The translations under genes and the position numbers were made by a program. A stretch of 64,000 bases of DNA from JBPOFY01 sp051252415 (GTDB lineage: Bacteria > Verrucomicrobiota > Verrucomicrobiia > Opitutales > Coraliomargaritaceae), in the NCBI GenBank assembly GCA_051252415.1, contig JBPOGA010000004.1, positions 183,017-247,016 on the forward strand, in the 5' to 3' direction. Positions 1 to 10,381 of the stretch are shown here, one piece after another (the stretch's first letter is position 1; each line of letters begins with the position of its first letter). Below the pieces are notes generated by a model. The model worked only from the letters and a program-made list of their open reading frames with translations. It was not told the origin of the DNA and ran no database searches.

Positions 1-3000
1 ACAGCGCCAGCAGGATCGTCAATCGCTCCTGGCACGGTCATCGTTGTCAGTGAAGGTTCAGCGTCAACTGGATCGGTCTCGGGAACTCTCAGACTTACCA
101 ATAATGGAGAACAATTTTTTCTCATCCAAGGAAGCTTCAATGGGAGTAACAACCTAATTGGCGATCTCTTGTTCGGTGTCGACTACGAGGGGTCTACAGC
201 GTGGGCAGGTGGATCAAATGAGTCGGTCCTGCCAGGTGCTTTGACTTCCGCAAATGCGGTGGATTTCAATGACACAGACAACTGTCAATATACCGGATCT
301 AGAACGGGAGAAATCATGGAGACAGGTTACCGCACATTGGTTTCCAACCCATTAAATTGGACAGCTCTTGCGGCGAGTCTCGACGCCAGTGCTCTGGATA
401 CCACCGCTTTCGAAGAAGCCACCGGCGAACCCGATTATCTTCCCGGAGAGCTCATGTTCGTGGGCTGGAACACCAATGACCCGGATACGTTGAGCTTTGT
501 CTCCTGGGTCGATATTCCAAACGGAGAGTCCTTCCTGTTTTTCGACTCGGAATACGACGGGCTCGGCGACGGAACTGGCGTAGGCATCGGCGGTGGCAAT
601 TATGCCAGTTTGGAAATTATGACCTGGACGAACAACGAAGGCGTGGATTTGCCCGCCGGAACCGTGGTCGTCGTCTCCGGCATGGCGAACGGCACCTCCA
701 CGGCCAATGTGGGAACGACTACAGGAGGCTTTGCCCTGACCAATCAGGGGGAACAGATGTTTATCGCCCATGGTGAGTTTTTCGATGATGGCGGAAATGA
801 TTATTTTGAAGGGGATTTGATCTTCGGTGTCGATTTTGAGGGGGGCACCTCATGGGGCGAAAGTGGCGAGTCTAAGCTTCCCAGCGTCCTGAATGTTTCC
901 GGAGGTAACCTTTCGTTTGGCGATCAGTCGGCTTACGAATACATGGGTTCCAGAAATGGTTCACCGATTGGAGACTACGCCGCCTTGGTTCTCAATACTT
1001 CGAACTGGCAGGTGACCGCATCTGCTCTTTCTGATGAAGACTTTGTTGAAACCATTATTCCTCCAGTAGTTGTTCCTGACGCGCTCGGTCAGGTCAGCGA
1101 CGGACTGCTGTTTCATCCGCGTCGGATGAATAACAAGGATGCTATTCTGGACACTCAATGGATGGCGGCCCAAGGCGCTACAGGCAATAATACTGATAAC
1201 TTGAATGGGCCCTCCTGCGTCCGCCTTCCTGCGTGGTTGCCGGCAATCGATCGGGCCGACCCTACGGCGGAGTACTATCTCTACTTCGCCGACCATTCTG
1301 GGAACTACATCCGCATGGCTTGGGCGGCGAATCTCGAAGGTCCATGGACCGGCTATCGGATGGACGAAAGCATCTATACTTCACGCGGTGACCGCGGTGT
1401 CTTGAGCCTCGGAAACGACGATACAATTGATACGGGTGGCGGACTGACCATTGATGATCACATCGCTTCTCCCGATGTATTCCTTGATGCGGCCAACAAT
1501 CAGTTCGTCATGTATTACCACGGGAAGATTAATGATACCAGCAACCAAAAGACCGTCGTTGCGACTTCTTCTGACGGCCTTAATTTTAATATGCCTAGCG
1601 GTGGTGATAGTCGGGCCGGCCAGGTTGGCCACGGAACACGACCCTTTTTCCATGGGGACAGCTACTTCAGGGTTTTCGAGCAAGAGAGCAGGCTCTTTGC
1701 GTTTTCCAATACGGGTGATCTCTTTGCCGCGCCTGTCGGCGGAGGCTTCCTAAGCGACCCATGGACGAAAGGACCTTCGCCCTTTATCAACGAAACCGCG
1801 AGTCGCGGCTGGGATGATTGGAGTGAATGGGACAGCTATGGCCCCTTGCGGCCGCGTCACTTCGGTGTCCTCTCGCGAGACAATATCGTGTATGCATTCT
1901 TCACCAATAAGGCTGGCAGCCCCGAACGAATCAAAGTCTCCACCTTCGATTTCGCGAATTTACCATCCGGAGACAGTGATTCTTGGGAAGGCTGGAAGGG
2001 TGACTTTCCGAATCAAGAGTTGATCCGCCCGGAAGAAGACTGGGAGGGTGCCAACGAGGACCAAGACATCTCTGCGCTGGGGGGAGAAACCGATCCAGTA
2101 CATCAACTACGCGATCCGGATATCTTCGAAGATACTGATGGCAGAACCTACCTGTTCTACTCGGGTGCTGGAGAGCAGGGGATCGGCCTTGCGCAGCTTG
2201 TAAGCCTCCCTGTCGTCAGTGGACTCACCGAGGTCACCACTGGGGGCGACTACACCTTTACCGTGGCGACCGATATTGATGTCACGCCATCGATGCGAAA
2301 GATCTCAAAGACCACGCCGGTCATCGTCGAATTCGGAGCAGAGGACAGCGAACTTGAAGAGCTGGTTTACGCTGGTAATGGTCTCGCCCACGAGCAGGCC
2401 ACCACGGTGAACGACGGGGGCAAATCTTACCAGTTGGCGCATGATGCCAGCGGGCAAGAGGCAACACTGACCTTCCCAGATACATACTACGCTCGTCCGG
2501 GCACGACGCTTGAGTTCAACAGCCAGTTGGGCGTCTCATCCGACGGCCAGTTCGCGGAGTTCCAGATTTCGTTTGATGGAACCATCTGGCAAACCCTTTG
2601 GATCAAGCGTGGGGGCAGCCCAGAAACACTGTTTACACAGGCGGTCGTGGATATGGATGGCATGGAGGGGCGCGTCTTCCAGATGCGCTTCCGCTACATC
2701 CACGAGACACTTCGCACCAACAGTTACGAGACCGGCACCTCGTCGGGTAGGGGCTGGTTCATTGATCAGATCGTGGCGACTGGACTGGAGAAGGTCACTG
2801 ACATCGACGAGTTGGCTTTCACGACAGGGAGTTTTACCTTGGATGATATCACGCCGATCCTCGATCCTCATCTTACCGTTGAGGCCGGAGGAATTGAGGA
2901 TCGCTTCCTTGTCCGAGTGAAGGGTCTGCATTCCGGGACTGGCTTCAGTGAAACCACCGGCTACGGCAAGCCCTTCGTCATTCGAGTGCGCGACAGTTAC

Positions 3001-3396
3001 GAGGACTTCCTTGCAGAGAACTTCACTCCCGATGGCAATGGACAGTATCCTCCGAACTCTGGCGAGCACGAAGACCCGGATGGGGACGGCATCGTAAACC
3101 TTGTGGAACATAGCTTTGCCACCGATCCAAATGCTGCGAATACGCTGAACATTGGCATCACCATGACGCCGGGAGCGGAGGCCGATCCTTCGATTTCGTT
3201 CTCTTGGAATGCACAAGCTGGCTATGGCTATGGCCTTGAAATGAGCACCGATCTTGATCTCGGATTCGACCCCATTGATTACACCGAAGTGACAACACCG
3301 AATGGCGATCTGCTGGACATCGTGCTCAAGCCCGATCCATCACTCTACCCATTGGGTGACCGCGCCTTCTTCCGACTTAGTCTCGATATTCCCTGA
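1..3396 (+). CDS. Secreted modular protein with GH43/GH117-like beta-propeller (5' end outside window)
   Basis: The reading frame is open from base 1, so the gene starts upstream and its signal peptide is not visible; the TTG at 169 is only an internal codon. The first ~1,020 bases hold two copies of a ~210-residue module (landmarks PGTVIVV at ~28 and AGTVVVV at ~656, each followed by a GEQ..I and a FGVD.EG motif). Bases ~1080-2200 encode a region with blade-like strands and a LRDPDIFEDTDGRTYLF motif, typical of five-bladed propeller glycosidases of the GH43/GH32/GH117 type. Next comes a jelly-roll-like segment (~2230-2960), then a C-terminal module with a calcium-binding-like DPDGDGIVNLVEHSF stretch and the terminal motif FFRLSLDIP. 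The likely role is binding or hydrolysis of a carbohydrate outside the cell. The substrate is unknown and the catalytic acids were not assigned. Confidence 0.72.
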   Translation, partial: TAPAGSSIAPGTVIVVSEGSASTGSVSGTLRLTNNGEQFFLIQGSFNGSNNLIGDLLFGVDYEGSTAWAGGSNESVLPGALTSANAVDFNDTDNCQYTGSRTGEIMETGYRTLVSNPLNWTALAASLDASALDTTAFEEATGEPDYLPGELMFVGWNTNDPDTLSFVSWVDIPNGESFLFFDSEYDGLGDGTGVGIGGGNYASLEIMTWTNNEGVDLPAGTVVVVSGMANGTSTANVGTTTGGFALTNQGEQMFIAHGEFFDDGGNDYFEGDLIFGVDFEGGTSWGESGESKLPSVLNVSGGNLSFGDQSAYEYMGSRNGSPIGDYAALVLNTSNWQVTASALSDEDFVETIIPPVVVPDALGQVSDGLLFHPRRMNNKDAILDTQWMAAQGATGNNTDNLNGPSCVRLPAWLPAIDRADPTAEYYLYFADHSGNYIRMAWAANLEGPWTGYRMDESIYTSRGDRGVLSLGNDDTIDTGGGLTIDDHIASPDVFLDAANNQFVMYYHGKINDTSNQKTVVATSSDGLNFNMPSGGDSRAGQVGHGTRPFFHGDSYFRVFEQESRLFAFSNTGDLFAAPVGGGFLSDPWTKGPSPFINETASRGWDDWSEWDSYGPLRPRHFGVLSRDNIVYAFFTNKAGSPERIKVSTFDFANLPSGDSDSWEGWKGDFPNQELIRPEEDWEGANEDQDISALGGETDPVHQLRDPDIFEDTDGRTYLFYSGAGEQGIGLAQLVSLPVVSGLTEVTTGGDYTFTVATDIDVTPSMRKISKTTPVIVEFGAEDSELEELVYAGNGLAHEQATTVNDGGKSYQLAHDASGQEATLTFPDTYYARPGTTLEFNSQLGVSSDGQFAEFQISFDGTIWQTLWIKRGGSPETLFTQAVVDMDGMEGRVFQMRFRYIHETLRTNSYETGTSSGRGWFIDQIVATGLEKVTDIDELAFTTGSFTLDDITPILDPHLTVEAGGIEDRFLVRVKGLHSGTGFSETTGYGKPFVIRVRDSYEDFLAENFTPDGNGQYPPNSGEHEDPDGDGIVNLVEHSFATDPNAANTLNIGITMTPGAEADPSISFSWNAQAGYGYGLEMSTDLDLGFDPIDYTEVTTPNGDLLDIVLKPDPSLYPLGDRAFFRLSLDIP

Positions 3397-3404
3397 CAAA
3401 TCTA

Positions 3405-3430
3405 GTAGGGGTGGATTCCAATCCGCCCCT
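3405..3430. repeat. GTAG-headed palindrome (REP-like) / possible terminator
   Basis: GTAG is followed by a near-perfect hairpin, GGGTGGATT-CC-AATCCGCCC, with one G-T pair. It lies just 3' of the propeller gene. No T-run follows, so it fits the GTAG-headed REP family seen elsewhere in the window better than a classical terminator, though it may still end transcription. Confidence 0.5.
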
Positions 3431-3595
3431 GCCCAATGTTAGTTGAGTGAATACTCAGACTAACTGGCTCTGCAAAAATGCGAAGGGGCGGGAGGTTGTG
3501 ACAAGCTGATTGTATGTATTTACGTCAGGTTGCGGTCTGCAGAGGACTGCTAGCGCGACGCGATAGCGGCGAGCTAGCCAGCCATTAAGAAAAAA

Positions 3596-6500
3596 TCAGG
3601 GTCGGATGATCTCGATGTACATAAATCGGCGGTCGGCATCGCTGACTTTGACGGCGTCGCGGACGATCACTGATTCGCGGAACATTTCGATGGGATCCGG
3701 AGTGACCTGTACGCCTCCTCCATGGAGTGGGTTTACCGGTCCGCCGAGAATGCTTTCCGCGACAGGGGTGAACGCAGTCAGGTTGCCAGTGGCAAAGACA
3801 CGATAGATCAGATCGGTGCGGTCGTGGAGACGGGTGAAGGTGATCGTTAAATATTCGTCTCCGAAAGTGGTGTCATCGATTTCAAAGCTAGGGGCGGCGG
3901 AAGAATCGTTCGATTTCGGATCCCCGCCATAAGCGTATTCCTCGAGGTTGCTGAGGGTGTCGCCGTCGGGATTGGCGAGTGGTCCAGAGATCGAGGGATC
4001 GAGTAGCTCGGCTGGTGTAAAGTAGAGATTGAGCCAAGCGTCGAAGCCCGAAGGGGTGTAGTTGAGCTGCAGATCGAATCCGCCATTGACCAGGCTGACC
4101 GAAAAGTTGTCGGCGGAGACAGAGTGGATGAAAGAGGATGTGTCGATGGTGAAGTTGAGGGCGTCGAAGCCGGAAATTCCGTTGTTGGTGGAGAGGAAAG
4201 TCCAGTTGGTGGCGGAGGAAGGGTGGAAGTTGTCGAGTGGTCCAGAGGTGCCGGAACCGGTCAGCGATTGCAGTTTGATCACAAAGGAATCGATTGGAAG
4301 TAGGGTGAGCGATTCCGCTTGGATGTGATCCCAATCGTTACCGGGAGTTCCGTTGCTGTCCTGAATTTCCATCTCGAGGCAACCAGGGTTGCCCCATTGG
4401 AGGTCGCCGACTCCGAGCGAGCCAGGGCTGTTGCCAGGGGCGAGGGATCCGCCTCCAGTCACAGTGACTGCTCCAGATACGGAGCCTGTTCCAGTGACGC
4501 GACCAGTGCTGGAAATATTGACGTCGGCGCTGCCGGTAGCGGAGTTAGTGGAATTGGAAACTTGCAGGGTGCCAGAGCTGACGTTGACGGTGCCGCTCAG
4601 GGGGCCAGAGCTGGTCAGAGTGGTCGTCGCGGGTCCGGAAAAGTCAAGGGGACTGGCGTTGCCGTTGAGGAGTCCGCTGAAGGTAAAGTCTGCGCTGGCC
4701 TGAATCGTGCCAGCGCCGCCGAGGGTGATGTTGCCAGCGTAGGTCAGAGGGGAGCTGGGTTCCAAGGTGCCGCCGTTGAGGAATACTTCGGCGGGGAATT
4801 GGTTGGCGGCGGTGGGAGTGAAGAGGCTGGTGCCAGTGAGTCGAACTGTGGACACGGCGGTGTGATTGCCGGCGAGGACGAGGGTGCCGTCGGAGGCGGC
4901 GATGGTGGCGACAGTGTTGTCGCGATTGAGGGTGAGTGTGCCCGTGCCTTGCTTATTGACCTCGCCGCCGCCGGTGAAAAGGACGTCGACGGCTTGGGTG
5001 GAATCGTCAGCGCCGATGTAGCACCGGTTGTCGAAACCATCGAGGTTGATAGTGCCAGATCCAGTAAGGGCGTCGGCAGCTATACTCGTGCCGCTGATGA
5101 TGTTATCTACGATATTGAGGGTGGCTCCAGTCTCTACATGGAGGTCGCCGGATGGGGTTTGCCCTCCGAAAAAGCCGAGGGTGCCAGCCATGACGGATGT
5201 GCCTCCAGTGTTTGGGACGTTAGAGTCTGTAAAGGAGAAGGTGCCGGTTCCAGTCTTTGTGAGGGATCCGGTAGAAGGATCGCCGTTGAGGGTATCGATG
5301 AATCCGCTTTTGTTGGTGTCATAGTCGAGGTGAAGGCTACCGTTGTTGGTGAGAAAGAGTGAAGTGCCAGTGACATCTTGGAGTCGGACGGTGCCCTCAT
5401 TGATGACAAGCTGAGTCGAGTTTTCCATAGTGGCCGTCGATGAGAATATCCATTCGGCGGGGCCGCCTTTTGTGAGAGTGCCAGAGTCGGTGTCGAGGTT
5501 ACCGCTAAAGGTGAGAGGAAATTGGAAGTCGATGAAGGCGTCGCCAATGAGATCGATGTCGCCAGAGAAACTCAGGGGGGCGGCGATGCGGAGGGTGCCA
5601 GATCCGAGTTTGAAGCGACCTGGGAGGTCGTCGGCAGAGTCGGGGGCGAATAGGCCGCCGCTGCCGACGAGCCAGACAGTGGAGACGCCTGTGTGATCAC
5701 CCTCGAGGACGAGGGTGCCTTCGGCGGCGATGATGGTGGCGACGGTGTTGTCGCGGTTGAGGGTGAGGGTTTCAGGGCCATCTTTGTAGATATCGCCTCC
5801 GCCAGTGAAGAGGATGTCGACGACTTGAGAGAGACCGAAGTTGTTGAATTGAAATTCATTACCAGGGGCATCGAGGTCGATGGTGCCAGAACCAGTGAGG
5901 GCGGCGACGACCATGCTGGTGCCGCTGCTTATGCCATCCGAGATTTTGAGGGTGGCTCCAGTCTCGACGTGGAGGTCCGCGGCTGGGGGTTGCCCACCTA
6001 TAAATGAAAGGGTGCCCGCCATGACCGAGGTGCCTCCGACGTGGATGACATTGGAGTCGAAAAAGGTGAAGGTGCCCGTTCCTGTTTTTGTAAGGGAGCC
6101 GTAGGAGTCGTTGTCTTGGATGACGCCACCTGTATCGATGTTGTAGTCGAGGACCAGCGAGCCGTTGTTAGCTAGTAAGAGGTTGAAATTTGAGAGATCC
6201 TTAAGGCGGAGGGTGCCCTCATCGATAACGAGTTCGGCGGGGCTATCCAAGGAAGCTGCGGAGGTGATGAGCAGTTCGGCAGGTCCGCCCTTGGTGAGGG
6301 CGTTGGAATTTTGGGTAAGATTTCCGCTGAAGGTGAGAGGTGATTGAAAGTCAATAGTGGCGTCGTCGATGAGATTGATGTCGCCCGAAAAACTGAGGGG
6401 AGCGGCAATGCGAAGGATGCCGGAGCCAAGATCGAACTGGACGGGGAGGTCGTCGGCGGAGTCGGGCGCGAAGAGACTGGTGCCAAGGAGTCGGACAATG

Positions 6501-9500
6501 GGTACGCCCGTGTGATCGCCAGCGAGGACGAGTGTGCCGTCAGAGGCGGAGATGGTATCGACTGTGTTGTCGCGGTTAAGAGTAAGGGTGCCAGTCCCTA
6601 GTTTGTTGAGAACGCCTCCGCCAGTGAAGAGGACGTCGACGGCTTGGGTTGAGTCGTTAGCGCCGAGATAAAATTCGTTGTCGAAAAAATCGAGGTTTAT
6701 AGTGCCGGTTCCCGTGAGGGCGGTGGCGGACATCGTCGTGGCAGTGGGTAAACCTCCCGCAATGTTAACGGTCGCTCCGGATTCAACGTGGAGGTCACCA
6801 GAGGGTGTTTGTCCCCCGGAAAAGTTGAGTGTGCCGGCCATGACTGAAGTGCCTCCAGATTGGAGGCCGTTGGAGTCGGCAACGGTGAAGGTTCCAGTTC
6901 CGGTTTTAGTGAGCGAGCCGGTTCCAGGGTCGCCGCCGGTAGAAAAGATGACGCCGCTTGTGTTGGTATTATAATCGAGAATCAGCGAGCCATTGTTGGT
7001 GAGGGAGAGGTTGAAGAAGGGTATCTCCTGAAGTCGGACGGTGCCCTCATCGATGATGAGTGCGGTCGGGTTTTCCATCGTGGCGGCCGATGCGAAGGTC
7101 CACTCGGCGGGTCCGTCCTTAGTGAGCGTGTTAGATTTGGTGTCGAGGTTGCCGCTGAAAGTGAGGGGTGATTGGAAGTCGATAGTGGCGTCGCCGAGGA
7201 GAAAGATGTCGCCAGAGAAGCTGAGGGGGGCGGCAATGCGGAGGATGCCGGAGCCAAGATCGAACTGGCCTGGAAGATCGTCTGCGGAGTCGGGGGCAAA
7301 GAGGCTGGTGTCAGTAAGTTTGACGGTGGAGACCGCGGTGTGATCACCTGCGAGGACGAGGGTGCCGTCCTCGGCGGCGATGGTGTCGACGTCGTTGTCG
7401 CGATTGAGGGTGAGGGTGCCAGTGCCTTGCTTGTTGAGGACACCGTCGCCAGTGAAGAGGACATCGACGGCTTGAGTGGAATCGTTTGCGCCGAGGAAAA
7501 ACTCGCTATCGATGGCTTTGAGGTCGATGGTGCCGGATCCCGTGAGGGCAGTCGCGGACATGCTGGTGGTGCCGCCGCTGGGATTCCCCCCTGTTATAGA
7601 TAAGGTCGCGCCAGTTTCGACATGGAGGTCACCGGGTGGTGTTTGTCCCCAGGTAAAGTCGAGGGTGCCAGCCATGACGAAAGTGCCTCCGGTGTGGAGG
7701 ACTTGGGCATCTGCAAAGAAGAAGATGCCAGTCCCAGTTTTGGTGAGGGAGCCAGTTCCAGGGTCGCCGTTGAGGGGGTAGATGACTCCACCCTCGTTGG
7801 TGTCGTAGTCTAGGATGAGGCTGCCGTTGTTGGTGAGTAAGAGGGTAGCGGAGACATCTTCGAGGCGGACGGTGCCTTCATCAATGACAAGCTGGGCTCC
7901 GGATTCCAAGAAGGTAGCCGATGAGAAGGTCCACTCGGCGGGGCCTTCCTTTGTGAGTGTGTTCGAGTCGGTGTAGAGTTCGCCGCTAAAGATTAGGGGG
8001 GATTGGAAGTCGATGGTGGAGTCGTCGATGAGCATGATGTCGCCAGAAAAGTTGAGGGGGGCGGCGATGCGGAGGAGGCCAGAGCCGAGTTCGAACTTTC
8101 CCGGGAGGTCGTCGGCGGAGTCGGGCGCGAAGAGGCTGGTGTCAGTGAGTTTGACGGTGGAGACGGCTGTGTGATCACCTGCGAGGACGAGGGTGCCGTC
8201 GTCTGCGGCGATGGTATCGACGGTGTTGGCGCGATTGAGGATAAGGGTGCCGGTGCCTTGCTTGTTGAGGACGCCGTCGCCAGTGAAGAGGATATCGACG
8301 ACTTGAGTGGAATCGTTTGCGCCGAGGAAAAATTCGTTGTCGAAGAAATTGAGGTTGATCGTTCCAGTTCCAGTGAGGGCTGCGGCGGACATCGTCGTGC
8401 TAGTGGGGGAATTTCCCTCAATGTTAACGGTCGCTCCGGATTCTACGTGGAGGTCGCCGGATGGTGTTTGTCCCCCAGAAAAGTTGAGTGTGCCGGCCAT
8501 GACTGAAGTGCCTCCAGTATGGTGGACGCTGGCATCTGAAAAGGTGAAGGTGCCGGTTCCAGTTTTGGTGAGGGAACCCGTGGATGGGGCGCCAGAGAGA
8601 TCAAATATGACGCCGCTTTTGTTGGTGTCGTAGTCGAGGTGGAGGTTGCCGTTGTTTGTGAGAAAGAGTGAAGGGCTGGCGACATCTTCGAGGCGCACGG
8701 TGCCTTCATCGATGACAAGCTGAGTCGAGAATTCAATCGTGGCGGCTGATGAGATGGTCCACTCGGCGGGGCCTTCCTTGGTGAGTGTGTTTGAATTTGT
8801 GTAGAGGTTGCCGCTGAAAGTGAGAGGGGATTGGAAGTCGATGGTAGAGTCGGCGAGGAGATTGATGTCGCCAGAGAAGCTGATGGGGCCAGCGATGCGG
8901 AGCAGACTAGAGTCAAGATTGAGCGTGGAGACGCCAGTGTGATCGCCGCCGAGGACGAGGGTGCCGCCGGAGGCGGTGATGGTGTCGACGTCGTTGTCGC
9001 GGTTAAGGGTGATGGTGCCAGTTCCTTGCTTGTTGAGGACGCCAGCGCCAGTGAAGAGGATATCGACGGCTTGAGAGGAATTGTTAGCGCCTAGGAAAAA
9101 CTCATTGTTGGTGGCAACTAGGTTGATGGTGCCAGATCCGGTGAGGGCGTTGACGCCGATGCTGGGCTTTGAGAAGAAACTGTTGGTTAGTGAGAAGGTA
9201 GCTCCCGATTCGACGTGGAAGTCGCCAGTGGAGAAGTTGTTGCCTCTGAAGACTAGGGTGCCTTCCATGACTGAAGTGCTCCCTGCTAGGAAGTCGCTCT
9301 GATCTACAAAGGTAAGGACTCCTGCGCCAGTTTTGGTGAGTTGACCCAATCCGGTCATGGACTCGAAATAATCAAGAGTGAAGCCGTTTGTGTCGAAGGT
9401 GCCGCCTCCGGCATTGATGGTGATCTGGTTGCTGATGATCAGGTTGGCGAGCAATTGCAGGCTACCGTTGTCGAAGATGAGGTCGTCGCTGCTGATTTGA

Positions 9501-10381
9501 TCGCGGTCGCTGATCCGTAGGGTAGCTCCGTTGTTGATGGTGGTGGTGCCGGTGTAGCTATTGGAATTGTTGGTGAGTCGGACGTTGCCACCGCCGATGG
9601 CCAGTTGCCCCGTCCCCGAAATTAACCCCGTGAAAAAGGGACTGCCTGAACCTGCTATGAGCGTGCCGCCAGAGGAGTTGAGCGTGATCGGTCTAGAGAT
9701 GTTGGCGGTGCCATTCACCGTCAGTTTGCCGCTCGAAAAGATCAGATCACCATTGCCAAGATAGGAGTCGCTGCCGCCGATCTCCGCCTGGGCGAGAATC
9801 TGGAAGCCGCCGGTGAAAGTTTGACCGCTGCTCCCTATCGTTGTGACGCCGATGCCCTGAGCATACACCCGACCGCTACCGCTGATAATGCCATTAAAGG
9901 TCTGCGTGTCACCATTTCCAACGTTCGATCGCAGATCCTTTCCATTTGTGTCGATGTTGCCATTGTAGATCGTGTTTCCAGAAGGAGAGCTCAAGAACAC
10001 TGGGCTGACTGCGAGGGTCAGTGCATTGTTGATTGTCTGTGTGGTGTTGGAACTGTTGATGATGTCCCCGGTGCCGATGGTGAGCGTGCTGCCTCCGAGG
10101 CTGAAGGAGCCAGCTCCATTACTGAAGCTAATGCTGTTCACAGAGTAGGGTTGCTCGGCACTGGGGGTTAGACGAGTGTTCCCCGTAAAGACTAGATCGT
10201 CTCCGGATGTGCTCGGTGCGATATCCCCGACCCAGTTCTCTGGAGTTGAAAAATTATCATTCGCGCCGCCTCCATCCCAAGTGAAGGATGCTGCGCCGAG
10301 CGGGGTAACGAGAGCCGCGGCAAGGGAAATGGCGAGCGTGTAAAAATAGCGAAAGTGGCAAATGATGTTACGAATATACAT
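3596..10381 (-). CDS. Giant secreted autotransporter-type beta-strand-repeat protein (2261 aa)
   Basis: An ATG start at 10381 is followed by a signal peptide with a hydrophobic stretch ending at PLGA (residues ~10-31), then FTWDGGGANDNFSTPENW, the usual opening of proteins with autotransporter-associated beta-strand repeats (PATR). The body is G/T/S-rich with LTKTGTGTFT and GGTSVMAGTL motifs. Six large tandem units of ~256-277 residues can be counted by the motif ALTG(S/T)GTI(N/D)L. The C-terminus (~150 residues) carries NPDGDTLSNLEEYAYGGDP and ends in RRFMYIEIIRP, the same kind of module as in neighbouring secreted proteins. No 12-strand autotransporter barrel is visible. The protein is predicted to form a long extracellular beta-solenoid that could serve as adhesin or surface scaffold; its function is not known. 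Confidence 0.8.
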   Translation of the reverse strand: MYIRNIICHFRYFYTLAISLAAALVTPLGAASFTWDGGGANDNFSTPENWVGDIAPSTSGDDLVFTGNTRLTPSAEQPYSVNSISFSNGAGSFSLGGSTLTIGTGDIINSSNTTQTINNALTLAVSPVFLSSPSGNTIYNGNIDTNGKDLRSNVGNGDTQTFNGIISGSGRVYAQGIGVTTIGSSGQTFTGGFQILAQAEIGGSDSYLGNGDLIFSSGKLTVNGTANISRPITLNSSGGTLIAGSGSPFFTGLISGTGQLAIGGGNVRLTNNSNSYTGTTTINNGATLRISDRDQISSDDLIFDNGSLQLLANLIISNQITINAGGGTFDTNGFTLDYFESMTGLGQLTKTGAGVLTFVDQSDFLAGSTSVMEGTLVFRGNNFSTGDFHVESGATFSLTNSFFSKPSIGVNALTGSGTINLVATNNEFFLGANNSSQAVDILFTGAGVLNKQGTGTITLNRDNDVDTITASGGTLVLGGDHTGVSTLNLDSSLLRIAGPISFSGDINLLADSTIDFQSPLTFSGNLYTNSNTLTKEGPAEWTISSAATIEFSTQLVIDEGTVRLEDVASPSLFLTNNGNLHLDYDTNKSGVIFDLSGAPSTGSLTKTGTGTFTFSDASVHHTGGTSVMAGTLNFSGGQTPSGDLHVESGATVNIEGNSPTSTTMSAAALTGTGTINLNFFDNEFFLGANDSTQVVDILFTGDGVLNKQGTGTLILNRANTVDTIAADDGTLVLAGDHTAVSTVKLTDTSLFAPDSADDLPGKFELGSGLLRIAAPLNFSGDIMLIDDSTIDFQSPLIFSGELYTDSNTLTKEGPAEWTFSSATFLESGAQLVIDEGTVRLEDVSATLLLTNNGSLILDYDTNEGGVIYPLNGDPGTGSLTKTGTGIFFFADAQVLHTGGTFVMAGTLDFTWGQTPPGDLHVETGATLSITGGNPSGGTTSMSATALTGSGTIDLKAIDSEFFLGANDSTQAVDVLFTGDGVLNKQGTGTLTLNRDNDVDTIAAEDGTLVLAGDHTAVSTVKLTDTSLFAPDSADDLPGQFDLGSGILRIAAPLSFSGDIFLLGDATIDFQSPLTFSGNLDTKSNTLTKDGPAEWTFASAATMENPTALIIDEGTVRLQEIPFFNLSLTNNGSLILDYNTNTSGVIFSTGGDPGTGSLTKTGTGTFTVADSNGLQSGGTSVMAGTLNFSGGQTPSGDLHVESGATVNIAGGLPTATTMSATALTGTGTINLDFFDNEFYLGANDSTQAVDVLFTGGGVLNKLGTGTLTLNRDNTVDTISASDGTLVLAGDHTGVPIVRLLGTSLFAPDSADDLPVQFDLGSGILRIAAPLSFSGDINLIDDATIDFQSPLTFSGNLTQNSNALTKGGPAELLITSAASLDSPAELVIDEGTLRLKDLSNFNLLLANNGSLVLDYNIDTGGVIQDNDSYGSLTKTGTGTFTFFDSNVIHVGGTSVMAGTLSFIGGQPPAADLHVETGATLKISDGISSGTSMVVAALTGSGTIDLDAPGNEFQFNNFGLSQVVDILFTGGGDIYKDGPETLTLNRDNTVATIIAAEGTLVLEGDHTGVSTVWLVGSGGLFAPDSADDLPGRFKLGSGTLRIAAPLSFSGDIDLIGDAFIDFQFPLTFSGNLDTDSGTLTKGGPAEWIFSSTATMENSTQLVINEGTVRLQDVTGTSLFLTNNGSLHLDYDTNKSGFIDTLNGDPSTGSLTKTGTGTFSFTDSNVPNTGGTSVMAGTLGFFGGQTPSGDLHVETGATLNIVDNIISGTSIAADALTGSGTINLDGFDNRCYIGADDSTQAVDVLFTGGGEVNKQGTGTLTLNRDNTVATIAASDGTLVLAGNHTAVSTVRLTGTSLFTPTAANQFPAEVFLNGGTLEPSSPLTYAGNITLGGAGTIQASADFTFSGLLNGNASPLDFSGPATTTLTSSGPLSGTVNVSSGTLQVSNSTNSATGSADVNISSTGRVTGTGSVSGAVTVTGGGSLAPGNSPGSLGVGDLQWGNPGCLEMEIQDSNGTPGNDWDHIQAESLTLLPIDSFVIKLQSLTGSGTSGPLDNFHPSSATNWTFLSTNNGISGFDALNFTIDTSSFIHSVSADNFSVSLVNGGFDLQLNYTPSGFDAWLNLYFTPAELLDPSISGPLANPDGDTLSNLEEYAYGGDPKSNDSSAAPSFEIDDTTFGDEYLTITFTRLHDRTDLIYRVFATGNLTAFTPVAESILGGPVNPLHGGGVQVTPDPIEMFRESVIVRDAVKVSDADRRFMYIEIIRP
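4760..9310 (-). repeat. Six large in-frame tandem repeats (about 768-831 bp each)
   Basis: The codons for the ALTG motif recur at about 9143, 8375, 7544, 6716, 5897 and 5066. The spacings are 768, 831, 828, 819 and 831 bp, all multiples of three. The copy at the protein's N-terminal side is shorter because it lacks the LFAPDSADDLPG segment. The copies have diverged by many substitutions but are clearly duplicated, so this is an internal gene amplification and not a mobile repeat. Confidence 0.85.

Noticed and set aside
4319..9302. Many long + strand frames opposite the giant repeat gene, including one of 347 codons
   Set aside because: They are antisense to a repetitive, compositionally biased gene. 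Their translations are low-complexity (EGDGG, VEVD repeats) with no domain features, and the same frame reappears in each repeat unit.
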